From the NCBI GenBank assembly GCA_012656075.1, contig JAAKBF010000203.1, forward strand, positions 434,001 through 498,000: a DNA stretch of 64,000 bases, in the 5' to 3' direction. This DNA comes from Phytophthora hibernalis. Taxonomy: Eukaryota > Oomycota > Peronosporomycetes > Peronosporales > Peronosporaceae. Shown piece by piece: positions 33,101 through 44,353 of this stretch. A program made the translations under genes and the position numbers. The notes under the pieces are model-generated. The model worked only from the letters and a program-made list of their open reading frames with translations. It was not told the DNA's origin and searched no databases. Every line of letters starts with the position of its first letter. Position 1 is the stretch's first letter.

Positions 33101-34240
33101 AGCTACATTGGCAGGTATTGCTATGCCAGCCAATATTGTGCTGCTCAACGACACCGGGGTTACCACATCGAGTGCATTCCATCGATCAGGCTCAAATGTT
33201 TCCTGTCGAGTGCACGGATCCTCATCCGGAACAATCACAGCGGACAACGACGTTGCTGCGAAGGCTACTGCTGCGCAATGTACGTGCTTCCGGGTCGCAG
33301 GATCTGGCAACTACGTTGCGATTATTCCTGCTAGCGATCCTCTAGCCCCTGCTGAGACAGGTTTCGATGCAGATGACGAGTCAATGTTGTATGCAGAAGA
33401 CACGGAGGGGGTCTGGCAACCTTCGGTGAACGTTGAGATTGAAAAAGTATCAACCGAGAACGGTGAGGTGATTTGGCGCGTGCCGCGTTTAGTGCGCCGA
33501 TACCCCACGTGGGACGCCTTTCACAAGTACCTGGACGCGTACTCGGCCTCAACGTTCCAGTTGTATCGTGTTCGCACGACGTACTCGGTGAAATCACGCA
33601 ACACGCGCCTTCGTCAACTTGCTGCTAGCCGAGGACTTGCTGTGCGTGAGGGTGAAAACGGTGATCCAATGGAGACTGGGAAAGAAGGTGTCCACGGTTT
33701 GTCTCGGGCTCACCTTGTGCCAGAACGATTTGAATGGTACTCCAAAACCTTCTTGTGCACACACGGCTGGAAGCGCCGTAGCCGTGGAAGTGGTCAGCGC
33801 GTCAGTCACAATGTTCGTGCGACTGAGTGTCCCGCCAAGGTGTGCGCCACTCTTCAACGTATTGACAGTGCGGCCACCTGGAGTGTTGTAGTCACAAAGC
33901 ATTTGACTGAGCACAACCACGAAGTCTCGGGGTGCTCTACCAGCAGTATTCCGAAGTTCGACGCGTGAAAGACCCCGAGATTCTAGCGCAGGCTCAGCAG
34001 CTTTGGCGGGGTGGGGCTACTCGTCGCCGGGTGTTTGAGTTCCTCAAGGAGCAATCTCCGAATCGTGTCATTCTCATGAAGGATATCCACAATCTTGTGC
34101 AGCGGTGGCAATCTCAAGAGAGCCGCCCCCGACAGGATCGCCAACAGGACGACGACGAACAGGAGCGACCAAGTGAGAACTCGCCACCTATCGTGTCAGC
34201 GGCTGGTAGCCATGGCGATGAAAGCGCACCTTGGTTGTAA
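30164..34240 (+). CDS. large protein with four tandem FAR1/WRKY-GCM1-like zinc units, three frame breaks
   Basis: Four copies of one unit occur at about 30480-30970, 31385-31800, 32035-32585 and 33475-33960. Each has a W-x-F-x6-Y-x3-T-x-Q-hydrophobic helix, R-x-T-x-SV-x2-RN, then WYSK-x-L-x-CTHGWK, a basic linker (RGTGKR in three units), CPAK-x-C and an HNH motif. These form the zinc-binding WRKY-GCM1/FAR1-type DNA-binding fold. Units 1 and 3 end with ENRRIYDPELL. Unit 2 has lost the CPAKxC cysteine (CPAMLLA). A Gln-rich stretch lies at about 32950. The C-terminal DPEIL...LMKDIHNLVQRW resembles the start of a Mutator-type transposase. Breaks at TTTT 31085-31088, AAAA 31500-31503 and GGGG 33930-33933 each need one base. 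About 1350 residues; probable DNA-binding protein, perhaps domesticated from a transposon. Confidence 0.75.
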
Positions 34241-34348
34241 TCTATCCTCATCTTTTTTGACAGGCCGAATCGATGGAAACTGCTGATGAATGGAGGGACA
34301 CTACTCGTTTTGCATTGAAGGGGTCTGGCGAGGTGTTTAAGATCGAAG

Positions 34349-37300
34349 ATGTCTTCGATGTATTTCCAAGGTGGTGATTTTGTGGAGCTCTTGAGTGCAC
34401 AGGGCAAGACGCCTGGTGCGGCGTGGAAGCTGCAGGGCAGGATCTCCAAGACGTTCGATAAGGGGATAAGGGGCAATGCATTCCAGCTCGACGGTAGCTC
34501 CGAGACCAAGATGCAGCTGCCTAAAGCCGCGTCATCGGCACTGGGGCTTGCGCAGAGGTTTGTCGTTTTACAGCTCCTGGTGCCATTCACGCGATCATTT
34601 TCTGTGGAGATCTGCTTCTCCGACTTTCAAAAGGTGCGTCGCCGATTTGTCGTGGCCTCCGCTTTTCGCGAAACAGCTCGTACAGCGCTACACGTACAGC
34701 TTTCTTTGGGCGCCGCTGATGTGCCTCGAGACCAGTGGGCCAATCTTGTGTTTGATCTTCAATCCTTGTCGGAGATGCATTTTCCGGACACCGGCTACCG
34801 CTCAATGGAGTCCATTTGCGTTGGAGGCAGTTGCCGTCTTAAGCGAATTTTCACAATGAAAGATGCCCCTACACCATCGCGCGGTTCACAGGCTGTCAAA
34901 CTTGCGGACATACGTGATATTCCCAAGCAGTTTGTGTTCTCCGCGACGCAGCGTGGGGCTAGTGGATCAGCGCCACTGCCGACGTTGTACTTTGGGTTGG
35001 AGTCCGCTTCAAATTTCAGTATTGGCATACATCGAGTTGTTGGTACTGCCGACATCACCATTGTCAAGGGTGGAACTCCGAAGTCTTCCCGCCGCAGCCA
35101 AACTGCACCTGTGAAAGCTCAGACCAAATCAGCAAAAGGGGTACGAGTGGTACGTCCTGCGAGTGGATTGCTTCAGCGCAAAGCGTTGGCGCAGCCACAA
35201 TCTGCAACTCATTCGGAGGCTGGCGATGACGAAACAGTCGACGCAGGACAGCAGCGTTTACGCACAGCTGTCAGAGTGAGCACCACAGGCAGTAAACTTC
35301 GCCAGCCGCAATCCAGGCTCGGTAAGGTGGTGATAGCGAAGAAGACAACACCCTTTCAGGAGATTGATCCTCCGTTTTTAGGCGTTAATGCTAGCTCTAG
35401 CAGAAGAGCTTTCGAGGTGGAGCAGTGCCCTGAACTGACAGATATCAACTTGCCTAGAAGTTTATCACCTCGTCAAGGAAGCAGATTATATGAGGACAAG
35501 AACGAAGAGATAAGAAGATTCGCAGTTTCGCCTACGCAGACAGAAAACACGTCTCCAGATCTCCAAAAGCCAGCAAGCAGTTCACGCCTTAGCTTACTGC
35601 CGTCTCCCAATGACAAAGGCAAACAGCTTAAAAGGCGGAGTCCAGCTCTTCGTCAATCCATCCTGGGGGAAATACAACAAAAGCTTGCGAGCTTAGAAGA
35701 CGATGACGAGCGAGAAGACCAACGCAACCGCGAGCTGTTTCTGCGCCACACTTCACTGCACAGCGGAGAATGGCATCTGCAACAGCTTCGAGACGGAGAC
35801 GTACACGTACATAGTGATGATGGAGCATTGCTTTCAGACGACGAGGAGGATCAAATTCAACTGAGTTCGTCTTGGAGACGAGAATTGAGTGCTAAGCAGC
35901 GCTGCAGCCGTGGCACGCCCATGGAAACCTTGACGGTATCCCGTTATAATGCTTACAAGGAGTCCATCTTCTCATTCTCATCTTCATTGCCTACCCTAAA
36001 AGCCCGACCAAACTGTTCGACTTTGACTCACTGCTACAAGACGTGAAACCGTTGACCACGCCTCATGCCAAAAATCAAGCTTCAGCAGGTAGTACCACCG
36101 AGTCGCTCGACGATCAGCACTCCAATGCGAACAATAAGAATGTAGGAGTTGACGATAGTGCTGCAGACGATCAGGAGCTCGTTAAGCTCCTTGCGGCCAA
36201 ACGAGCATCGAGACAACCAAGACCACAGGTTCAAGGCACAAGCCACGGTCACGGAGACGATTCCCTAGGCAAACCAAGACTAATCTCAGCGAACACAATA
36301 TCAAAGGAAGAGGACGTCGACGGATTGAGAGACGAAACACAAAAATTGACACTGTCTCGCGATCGAGCTCATGCAACGAGTGAAAGGGAAGAATGGGTGA
36401 TAGTCGAGAACGATCTGGCAGAGCAATATGAAGAAGACAAGGATTGGCACTTGACCAGACAAAAGTGGAATCTGATATCGAAATTGAAGATGACGATAAC
36501 GCGCTGTCGATGGACTTGTAAGTACTATGTTGTTGTTTCTATCATGAATATGTGTATTGTGTATTTATGTTTTCTATTCTGTCTACGTTCACGATTGAAC
36601 TTAGAACAAGCGAGCTCAGCGCCAGCGGTGGGGAAATCAAAGACGTTGGCGACCTCGAAAGTTCCGTCGGGCCTACGAGCTCGGAAAGTCCAGACAAACC
36701 GGAAAGTGATCAAGACAGCTGCAAGTCATCGCAACACGATGGTCTCGATGATGCGTCGAGCTTCGATTTCGGTGTGTCCTTGATCGATATCGGAATTTGT
36801 TGATCGTGTCCTTGATACTAAGTCCCTCATTTCTTGCTTGCAGAGGATCTTGTGGAAGATGCCGAATCGAGCGACGACCGCGATGAAGATGAGTCGACAC
36901 ATGTGGACGCCGATAATTCTCACCGATCAGCTATTGCAGCTGAAACTCACCATTTGAAAAGTATCGAGTTAACGTCTCGAGAGAACCAACTCATTCGCGA
37001 GCATCAAGGAAGCACCCCAGAACTACCGACAAGACTGACTTCAGTTAAATCTCCAGTGCTACAGTCTCCTCCAACCTCAGCAAACCAAAACAAGTTGCTG
37101 CACAGATCTTCTTCAAAGGAACGGCCTTCCAAGTCATTGCACTCGGTTGAACTTTCGTCGTCTTTTTCTTCTCGCCGACTGCAGAGACTGCTAGAGTCGA
37201 CGGACTGGACAGCTGAGTTAAATGCCCAAGCAAGTACAAGTTCACTCATTCCACCACCCACACGGAGCAGGGACCTAAGACAGAAATCTGCTCGAAGTTC

Positions 37301-37472
37301 CTCGTCAACATCGGTCACTGAGATTAAACGGTCCGTTGCAAAAGCGCGAGCCTCGCCGCAGAGACCACCATCGCGCACAACACTAACTTCGTCCGTTGAG
37401 TTAGTCTATGACCCGCTTTTGCGCTGTTACTATGATCCCATCGCCAACAAGTACTACGCGTTAGCAGAATAG
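34349..37472 (+). CDS. CFAP20-domain-containing protein (CFAP20DC-like), two frame breaks
   Basis: The N-terminal 220 residues are a CFAP20/DUF667 domain: FQGGDFVELLSAQGKTPG, WKLQGRISKTFDKGI, FSVEICFSDFQKVRRRFVVAS and DQWANLVFDLQSL match the ciliary inner-junction protein fold. A very long disordered, Ser/Arg/Asp-rich region follows, ending in a conserved-looking YDPLLRCYYDPIANKYYAL. Introns are 36518-36604 and 36772-36843. The frame breaks at AAAA 35998-36001 and at TT 36444-36445; one base at each restores it. The domain implies a role in cilia or flagella, consistent with an organism that makes zoospores. The stop lies 73 bp from the convergent voltage-sensor/PDE gene. Confidence 0.78.
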
Positions 37473-37545
37473 GCTCTAAGATTCAAGGCTGCTTTATCAG
37501 CGCTTATAGCACGCTGGGCTTAAATATCATCAAAGCGTTGTCTGA

Positions 37546-39894
37546 TCAACCGTCATCTGTCCCGAGCAGCATATTTGTGACGCTGCGGCGTGAGCGCGGT
37601 GAAACAGGTTCTTCGGGGATAGTACTTTGTGTTAAAGTGTCACGCTGGCGCCGCGCACCGAGATCGCGAATCACGTCTTTGATCATGTGGGGCTTGAAGT
37701 CTTCCGACAGCGATGCCCAAAACTCGCGGTTTGCCAGCAACGTGCGGTAGGCCACGGAATTGATGTTAACAAGAATCTGCGCCCAGACGCTGAAGAGTGG
37801 AGAAACAATAAAATCAGCAAAGCCGACCTGCATCTTCTTGAGCACAATGGTGTCTCGGTCCATGAATGGTGATACTGGAAGACTAAGCTGCTTTTCCATC
37901 TCTCCTTGGACAAAGAACTCTTCCACAACGCGGTCGGTCCAGCGCAGCATTGTTTCGCGTTCCTTCGCTGGATTGGAAACATCACAAGTGTGAAGGATCA
38001 TCTTGAGCAGCAGCTTCTTGTCGCCGACACTCTTAACCAAAACCGCACCCTCGTCCATGGCAGCCGACAGGATGTTCGTCTTGAAAAGCGCCACATCTTC
38101 GAAGTGCTTGGCCATATCCGTTGCTAGCACCATCTGAATAATCATATCGCGCGCATACTTAAAGTCATCCGGCGCTAGGTGCCCCAAAACATTAAGGTCG
38201 GAATTCTTCATCACCAAAAAGGATTGCGCCACATGAAAGTTCTCTAGCACCGCGTGGTCATTATAGCGCAGCGCGATTTCGGACGCTGTGGAGATGTGGA
38301 AACCGTTGTTAAAGCCATCATGCATGAAGTCGTGGACACCAGCAGCAATCAAAGCAAGAGCCCGATCCAGCGGCCGCAGGTACGGTCCTAACTCTGGCTG
38401 AATCAAGAAGTAGTGCACGGTCTGCATCACATCGGCAGCGTGAATTGCATTGTGATACGGGTTCGTCGCGATATATCCGCGCTGAATCTCCAATAGGAAG
38501 TTCACAAGAAGATTGCCCTCGATGTTGAGTGCTTGGCAAGGTGAATCACGAAGTAGGTGGTGACCAATGTAGCACAGTGCGTTTCCACCCGATACAACGT
38601 GCACCCGGAAGACGTCAAAATTCCACGAGCTTAAACCTTGAAGCAGGTTCTGCAATTCAAACTCTGAAGCGGAGTCCAGCGTTGGAAGGAGATCTCGCAT
38701 GGTCGTTCCGCGACTGGCATGCGAGAGTGAGTGCTCGTGATGGTGCCGATGCGGCGACTGGGGCTTGGACCCACTACCATCCGAGCTGGTGCTCCCAACG
38801 CCATTGCGGCGATCTCCATCCTCTCCATCTGTGGAGCTCCCTAGTGATGATCTACGACGCTTACGGTTCGGACTGCTCGAATCATCATCATCATCTGCAT
38901 CGGGCAGCACTTTATTGGTGTCGTTCACACGCAGGACTTCACCGCGTAACCAGTTCTGGGTGTCGTTATCGACTCCTTCGACTGCAAGCAAGTCCTCGTT
39001 GGCATCGTACAGTCGGTTGTTCTTGATGGCGTCAATAGCGAAATCCAGTCCATCTCGTAGCGACGGGCGAATAGCCGGATGGAACCTCAGCTCGTTCAGT
39101 ACCCTCAGCACATGCTCCACGGGTGACGTGATGGCGCCTTTATTGAGGTGCATGAGGTTCATGGACTTGGATCTCTGTTTGACCCTCTCAAACACCACAA
39201 GCACTCGGAGCACTCGTAAAATCACGCGCAGCCTCAAAATCTTGACCAAGACCACCGACGTTGTGCCCAAAGCGGCCACGACGCCCAGCACGAAGCTGAC
39301 GACGATGACGAGCGCATCAAAGAGCGCCCATACGTCTCGCAGGTAGTGCAGCCCATAGGCGAAGACCTTGAGCAGGATCTCCAGCAGCAAGATGGAGCCC
39401 ACCGTGATGTCCGTCACGTCGATCGCCAGCTTGTACGACAGCAGCGTGTCGTCCGCCATCGTGAGCTGCACCGTCACGAACACGCCGTAGCACAGCACGA
39501 TCATGACGAAGAAGAGCTCGACGCTCAGCAGCCGCATGAACTCACCCACGGCCAGACGAACGCGGTGCATCGTGCGCACGTGGGCCGCGCCGCTCTCCCG
39601 GCGCCTCGTCAGGTCGTTGGCGCCGGCCCCGCGGCGCTTCCGCGTGTGTCCGTCCGAGCCGGAGCCCGAGTGCGCGTGCGTGGCGCTGTCGGCTGGGGCC
39701 ACGGCGCGTGAGCGTCGCTCGCCGTACGGTGAGCGACGCAGGAAGCGCGAGAAGGTCTGGCGCTTGGGTCTGCAGGCGCTGGAGGGCGGGTGAGCCGGGG
39801 CCGACGGCGGGGCGCGGACGGCGACGACTCGCCCGACATGGCGGCGCGTTAACTGGGGCGGGTGGCAGCTTGAGACGGCGGCGCCTGCGTTCAC
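37546..39894 (-). CDS. voltage-sensor domain fused to cyclic nucleotide phosphodiesterase
   Basis: One intact 782-residue exon. After a basic, Ala/Pro-rich cytoplasmic N-terminus come four membrane segments: S1 about 118-141, S2 about 157-181 (with acidic E172), S3 about 187-207 (VWALFDALVIVV, the usual S3 Asp at 193) and S4 about 213-237. S4 carries charges at K218, R221, R223, R227 and R230. No S5, pore loop or S6 follows. Instead there is a 180-residue acidic/Ser/Arg linker and then a class I phosphodiesterase domain (about 420-735). This has YHNAIHAADV (H481, H485), AAGVHDFMHDG (H521, D522), HTCDVSNP (D638) and the purine-gripping QVGFADFIV (Q689). All metal-site residues are present. It should hydrolyse cAMP and/or cGMP at a membrane. 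Control of catalysis by membrane voltage is inference from architecture. Confidence 0.9.
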   Translation of the reverse strand: MNAGAAVSSCHPPQLTRRHVGRVVAVRAPPSAPAHPPSSACRPKRQTFSRFLRRSPYGERRSRAVAPADSATHAHSGSGSDGHTRKRRGAGANDLTRRRESGAAHVRTMHRVRLAVGEFMRLLSVELFFVMIVLCYGVFVTVQLTMADDTLLSYKLAIDVTDITVGSILLLEILLKVFAYGLHYLRDVWALFDALVIVVSFVLGVVAALGTTSVVLVKILRLRVILRVLRVLVVFERVKQRSKSMNLMHLNKGAITSPVEHVLRVLNELRFHPAIRPSLRDGLDFAIDAIKNNRLYDANEDLLAVEGVDNDTQNWLRGEVLRVNDTNKVLPDADDDDDSSSPNRKRRRSSLGSSTDGEDGDRRNGVGSTSSDGSGSKPQSPHRHHHEHSLSHASRGTTMRDLLPTLDSASEFELQNLLQGLSSWNFDVFRVHVVSGGNALCYIGHHLLRDSPCQALNIEGNLLVNFLLEIQRGYIATNPYHNAIHAADVMQTVHYFLIQPELGPYLRPLDRALALIAAGVHDFMHDGFNNGFHISTASEIALRYNDHAVLENFHVAQSFLVMKNSDLNVLGHLAPDDFKYARDMIIQMVLATDMAKHFEDVALFKTNILSAAMDEGAVLVKSVGDKKLLLKMILHTCDVSNPAKERETMLRWTDRVVEEFFVQGEMEKQLSLPVSPFMDRDTIVLKKMQVGFADFIVSPLFSVWAQILVNINSVAYRTLLANREFWASLSEDFKPHMIKDVIRDLGARRQRDTLTQSTIPEEPVSPRSRRSVTNMLLGTDDG

Positions 39895-40133
39895 CTACGG
39901 ACTGTCCCGTAGTCGCAGGCGAGTGCAGTTCAAGTCGGTAGTTGAAGGCGTTAGACCTGCTTCGAGGCTCTTGTCGGAGAGCTATTGATAGCGAGGAGCT
40001 ATTGATAGTTGTCCTCGCCAAGGCACAGCGACTGAAAGGGTGCGGCACTGGGGTGCGGAATGGAAGATGATGTAGAGGAGGTTTCCAGCAGTTCAACGAT
40101 GTTTGGAGAGTATGATACATGTATTGCGAACGG

Positions 40134-41076
40134 CTAATACACTTCAGTAGCGAGTACTGACATGTGAACTGGACTGCGCTCACGAGTGGAGGTGTTGGTG
40201 TGAGTGGGTGATGGCTTGAACTCGGTGAGGATGCGATGCATGAAGGCGCGAGTTTGGGCCTTGAAGTTGCACAGGCTGTGCAAGCGCACGCACGACCACA
40301 ATTGGGCCGAGATGCCGTTGATGATCACCAAACTTTGCTCTGTAGTTGCCAAGCTGTTGGCTCTCGGGTGGAACACTCCACTGTGTTGCACTGTGCGCAA
40401 GGTGACCAGACCTTTGATGCCCTTTAGCCAAATAATATCCGCTCTATTCGCGTCTGGAACGAGATTGCCTCTCCAGTGTTTGCCGTTGGAGTGCGTGCCA
40501 CGACGGACTTGTGAGCTCAAAGCATTCACGATTGACCGGGACAAGAAGGGCGGACTCGCCATCGTGATCCTCCACCGAGCGTTTCTCGATGCAAATCCGA
40601 TTGAAAAGCATATCCTTGAATTGAAGTCCACACCCCTTGGCGCTGCTGACACGCATGCCAGCACGCCATGAATCATGCCATGAGCTGCCAGGCCAAGCTT
40701 TGATCGCAGACAGCACCTTGGTCCAAGATGCTGCCTGCGTTCGGGCGTCGCGCACCACCTCACTATCCGCCGACGCCGCGAACGAAATTGCTGTCTCTGC
40801 AAGCAGCACCATGCCTCTCGACTCAGCCGTATTTTCCACGGCAGTGAATCTGCGACCCAAAAGGTCGCAAATAGGTCTCGCATTTGAGTGCCTTCCATAT
40901 TTTCGTGTCGCCGGGTCCCGGTCGGTACTTGGTCTTTGTATGTCTCCGTATAAACGAGCCCATTTCCGAAGAAGAAAAAGGTCCCATACAAACCGCGAGT
41001 GAGAGAGCGACCTCACTCCCACAACTTCAAAGCAAGCAGCAAGCAGCGAAATCCCTTCCTCCCTGTGGTCACCCAT
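40134..41076 (-). CDS. unrecognised gene between two divergent neighbours
   Basis: The minus strand has two long frames that join into one sensible protein if about two bases are missing near 40410-40460, the same kind of break seen in the neighbours. The product reads ICDLLGRRFTAVENTAES, VVRDARTQAASWTKVL, VNRECFELTSPSWHAL, then WLKGIKGLVTLRTVQHSG and LHSLCNFKAQTRAFMHRI. I know no family with this sequence and see no membrane segment. The start at 41076 would place it only 18 bp from the start of the divergent PSP1 gene, so the real start is probably further in. An opposite-strand open frame (40204-40671) makes the call uncertain. Confidence 0.35.
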
Positions 41077-41093
41077 TCGGGGTCTGCCACACG

Positions 41094-43666
41094 ATGCACC
41101 GCACGCGCCACTCGTCGCTCGACTACCTGAGCGGCGGCGCCTCCTCGCAGGAGGAATGGTCCGAGTTCCTGTCCACCAGCATGATGGCGCTGTCCACGGA
41201 CGCCGACGCGTCTCCGGCCTCCGCGTCGCCCACGCGGCTGCGTCCCTCCCACGACATCGGCGCCGGTCGCCGTCCAGTCAAGCCGCGCGGCATGTCCATG
41301 AACGAGGCCTCGTCGTCTCCGGGCGCGGACGCCTGGCGCCCTCTGGGACGGCGCGTGGCCTCCCCGCCGCCGACGTTGGCGCGGTCCTCGTCCAGCTCCG
41401 GGTCTCCGTCTCCCCCGACGTCCGACAACCAAGTGGACAGTCAGTTCCGCCCCGTGGACGCGCGCGTGACGGTCCTGTCGACATTTGGGCGCCTCGGGAG
41501 CAGCTCCGAGGCCAAACTCAAGCATGGCAGTAGCTTCCGAGGCGTTGTGAGCTCGTGTCTGTCGTCCTCAGGCTCGTCGCTCTACGACTCGTCGGATGAC
41601 GAGCAACAGCAGGAAACAGGTTCACCGCAGTCCAATCAGGTGGAAATCCCCGCCCCGCCCGTGGATCCGTCCTATGCGGAGGCCTGTCTCCCGGTGCTGT
41701 CGCAACTACCGCGACCACCGAGGAGCATCAGCGTGGACAGTGGCAGTGGCACGCGCGCGGCGGCGCTGGCGCACGTCAAGTCGCCGGTGCTGGGCAACCG
41801 CAAGGACTCACAGACCTGGAAGCTGCAGGACGAGGAGTTTCTCATGACGTCGCCCCGCTTCGGGTCGTCGCTGAACAGGGAGGGGCTGGGCATGTCGACC
41901 TATTCCGTGGAAACAGCGTCGGCTCGCTGATTTCCTCGTACGTTTTATTGCTAGTGAAGGGGATTGGTAGACAATGGAGATTGACTAGGTGATTGCAGGG
42001 AGGTCAACAACCAGATCGATGACGAGTACCAGGGCCACCCGAGGTGAGCTCAAGGAGGTTACTCGTAACGGGTGTTATTGTTTGTGTTCTGACGTTGCTG
42101 TGCTTGTTCCATCCAGGCTGACCAAGGATTCGCGCGCCTCCTCGGTGGATTTCACGCTGGGACGTTCACACGAGGTGAGTCCGCCACTGCCCCCGCCGCA
42201 GGAGCCACTGCAACGATTGCGAGCTCGGTCGTTTTCGTACTCTCCGGCGTATGGCGCCCCCGGGTACAACCCATTCGGCAACAAGCAGTATGGGCCTCCA
42301 CCGCACCACCAGCAGCATCCCCAACAACCAAGGGCGATGGGGCAAGAATTTACCCTTCGCAGCTTTCATGCTGGAAACGGCATGATGCAACCCGGACAGC
42401 CACAGTCACAGCCTCCACCGACAGGAATTCGCCCCCGCGTGTCAGCATCCCCACGGATTCTCCAATGCACCAATACCAGGTTTGTTTATTTATCACTTTT
42501 GTTTTAGATCTGGTGCTAATGAAGTCGGATGGTGTAACCTTTTTCCTGACTCCTCCCTCAGTATGGACCTCCCATGTCGTATCGCCGGTACTCCGATGCG
42601 TTTGCTGTGCCGCCGTACCCAGATTCATACAACAGCGAACAACAGGAGAACCAATCGCGCCAGAGCAACCCGGGTAGGGCCATGCGCTCGTACAGCGTGG
42701 AGTACGGCAACTACCCATCGACACGTCAAGTGCGTAGTCAATCGATGGAGGGCTCACAGCTCTTCGCTTCTGCCCCGCCAATGGAGTACCCACCGTCCTT
42801 GAGTCGCAGCAACTCGGCCGGCGTGGGCTTTGACTGGTCTCGCGGTCGAATGGACTCCGCGCCTCCGCTGCCGCCTGATGTGCGTCCCAGCAGTAGTAAC
42901 GGCGCTTCTCACTACCCACCCCCACCACCCGAAGCGTACTTCGATGTGGAATTTAAGCGGGGGCGACAGGAGGTGTTTGCTGGCCGTGCCGGTTACAAGC
43001 CCGGTGAATATGTTAAGGTACGGTTAGAATGGTCCCTGCATTAATTTGGCTGAAGGCTAATCAACGCCATGTTGCTGAGTGTAGGTGGAGGCTGACCGTG
43101 GTGAAGATATTGGCCGTATTGTGCAACGAACTACGGACATGGTAAAATTTGGGGTGGAAATGATTCTGGTAGCCCGGGCGAAGAATCTATGGGGCGCGGT
43201 AAGCGCCATGACCTCCGACGAAAAGATAATTTGTGTCGCAAGTCAGCGTGAATGTGAAATGCTAAGCGAGCAGGTAAGGATAATTGGACATGTAATGCAG
43301 TGGTGTATTGATACTGATTATTTGTTGTGCTGGGGTGTATGAAGCGTAAAGAAGAGCACGAGGTGTTTGAAGTCTGCAAGAGCAAAGTGCGTCAGCGTTT
43401 GCTTCCTATGAATGTGATTGACGCGGAATATCAGTTTGACCGTCACAAGCTGACATTTTTCTTTGAAGCCGACCGGTACGTGATTCATTCCAAATACTGG
43501 GAAACAATTTCAGTGTCCACTCTAACGCTTGCGGTTTGTGTACTACAGCCGTATCGACTTCCGCGAGCTCGTGCGCGATCTCTTTGCTATCTACAAGACG
43601 CGTATCTGGTTGCAGCAGGTCGTCCCCTCCGGAAAGAAAGCGGGGATCGACTCCGAGTCCTGTTAA
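41094..43666 (+). CDS. PSP1-domain protein with long disordered N-terminus, six exons
   Basis: Exons are about 41094-41937, 41999-42043, 42117-42479, 42562-43017, 43085-43273, 43345-43475 and 43549-43666, with GT-AG borders. The first 550 residues are disordered, rich in Ser, Pro, Gln and Arg. The C-terminus is a PSP1 domain: VEFKRGRQEVFAGRAGYKPG, VEADRGEDIGRIV, VCKSKVRQRLLPMNVIDAEY, KLTFFFEADRRIDFRELVRD and TRIWLQQV. PSP1 was named after a yeast suppressor of polymerase-alpha mutations. Related domains occur in bacterial YaaT and in trypanosome RNA-linked proteins, so a role in RNA or signalling complexes is possible but unproven. Breaks at TT 41903-41904 and CCCCC 42432-42436 need one base each. 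The exact stop is uncertain because another frame continues past 43666. Confidence 0.75.
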
Positions 43667-44353
43667 CTAGCATACGGCAACACGACCAGTGATGGGAGGT
43701 GAGCTAAAGCCTCTAACGTCCTGGCACACACGTATTTCAGCCGCCCAGCCTGGATGACCCGTTCGATATCTCGAGATCGGGATGCGACGACCTCGAGACC
43801 GGACCATGCATAGACTACACAAGAGGGCGCGGTCAACCGAGGAGCTCGGGGGCCCGACTGCAGCAGCAGAAGACAACAAGCATGGCAACCCCAGAAACAA
43901 GAAGCAGCAGCGAGAAATGCAGAGAGGACATTTTAGATGGCGATTTAGACGGTATGTTAGAACTGGTGACGTTCGCGCGCAATAGAATGCTTTTGCTTCA
44001 GCTTGCTGTCCGGTTCCATCGATGGCAGATCAACAACGTCCGGACGTCCAGGACGGCTTCGTCGAAAAGCATCGACCACCAAAAAGATAAACCGTCCCGC
44101 AATGCGCTGCCCCATTAGACGTTTCTACGGTTGAAGACTTCATTCAACCTGTCTCCGGCTGCAACCTGTCTAGTCGCAGTTCGCTTTAAGACGACGGCAA
44201 TGCTGACCACCTCCTGATGGATTTCATCCAAAACGCATTCTGGAAAACCGTCGCCATCTTCAAGTAATTTTCCATTGAAGCAACGGACAGACGGCCCTTC
44301 ATTTGGTTGTGGGTGCCTGCATGCTGTCATTCCAGGATATCAAGTGCGCCGCA
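43667..44353. other. region with possible extra exons, unassigned
   Basis: A good-looking donor (GTGAGC, 43698) and acceptor (TTTCAG, 43740) precede a readable stretch (PPSLDDPFDISRSGCDDL) and a second one (EKCREDILDGDLDG) that ends at a possible donor GTATGT near 43952. These may be C-terminal exons of the PSP1 gene used in another isoform, or a small separate gene. I could not join them to either neighbour in frame. Confidence 0.3.

Noticed and set aside
38765..39346. 193-codon Ser/Leu-rich plus-strand frame
   Set aside because: Antisense of the voltage-sensor/PDE gene, whose own frame carries complete domains.
41013..41525. 170-codon Arg/Gly-rich minus-strand frame
   Set aside because: Antisense shadow of the low-complexity start of the PSP1 gene.
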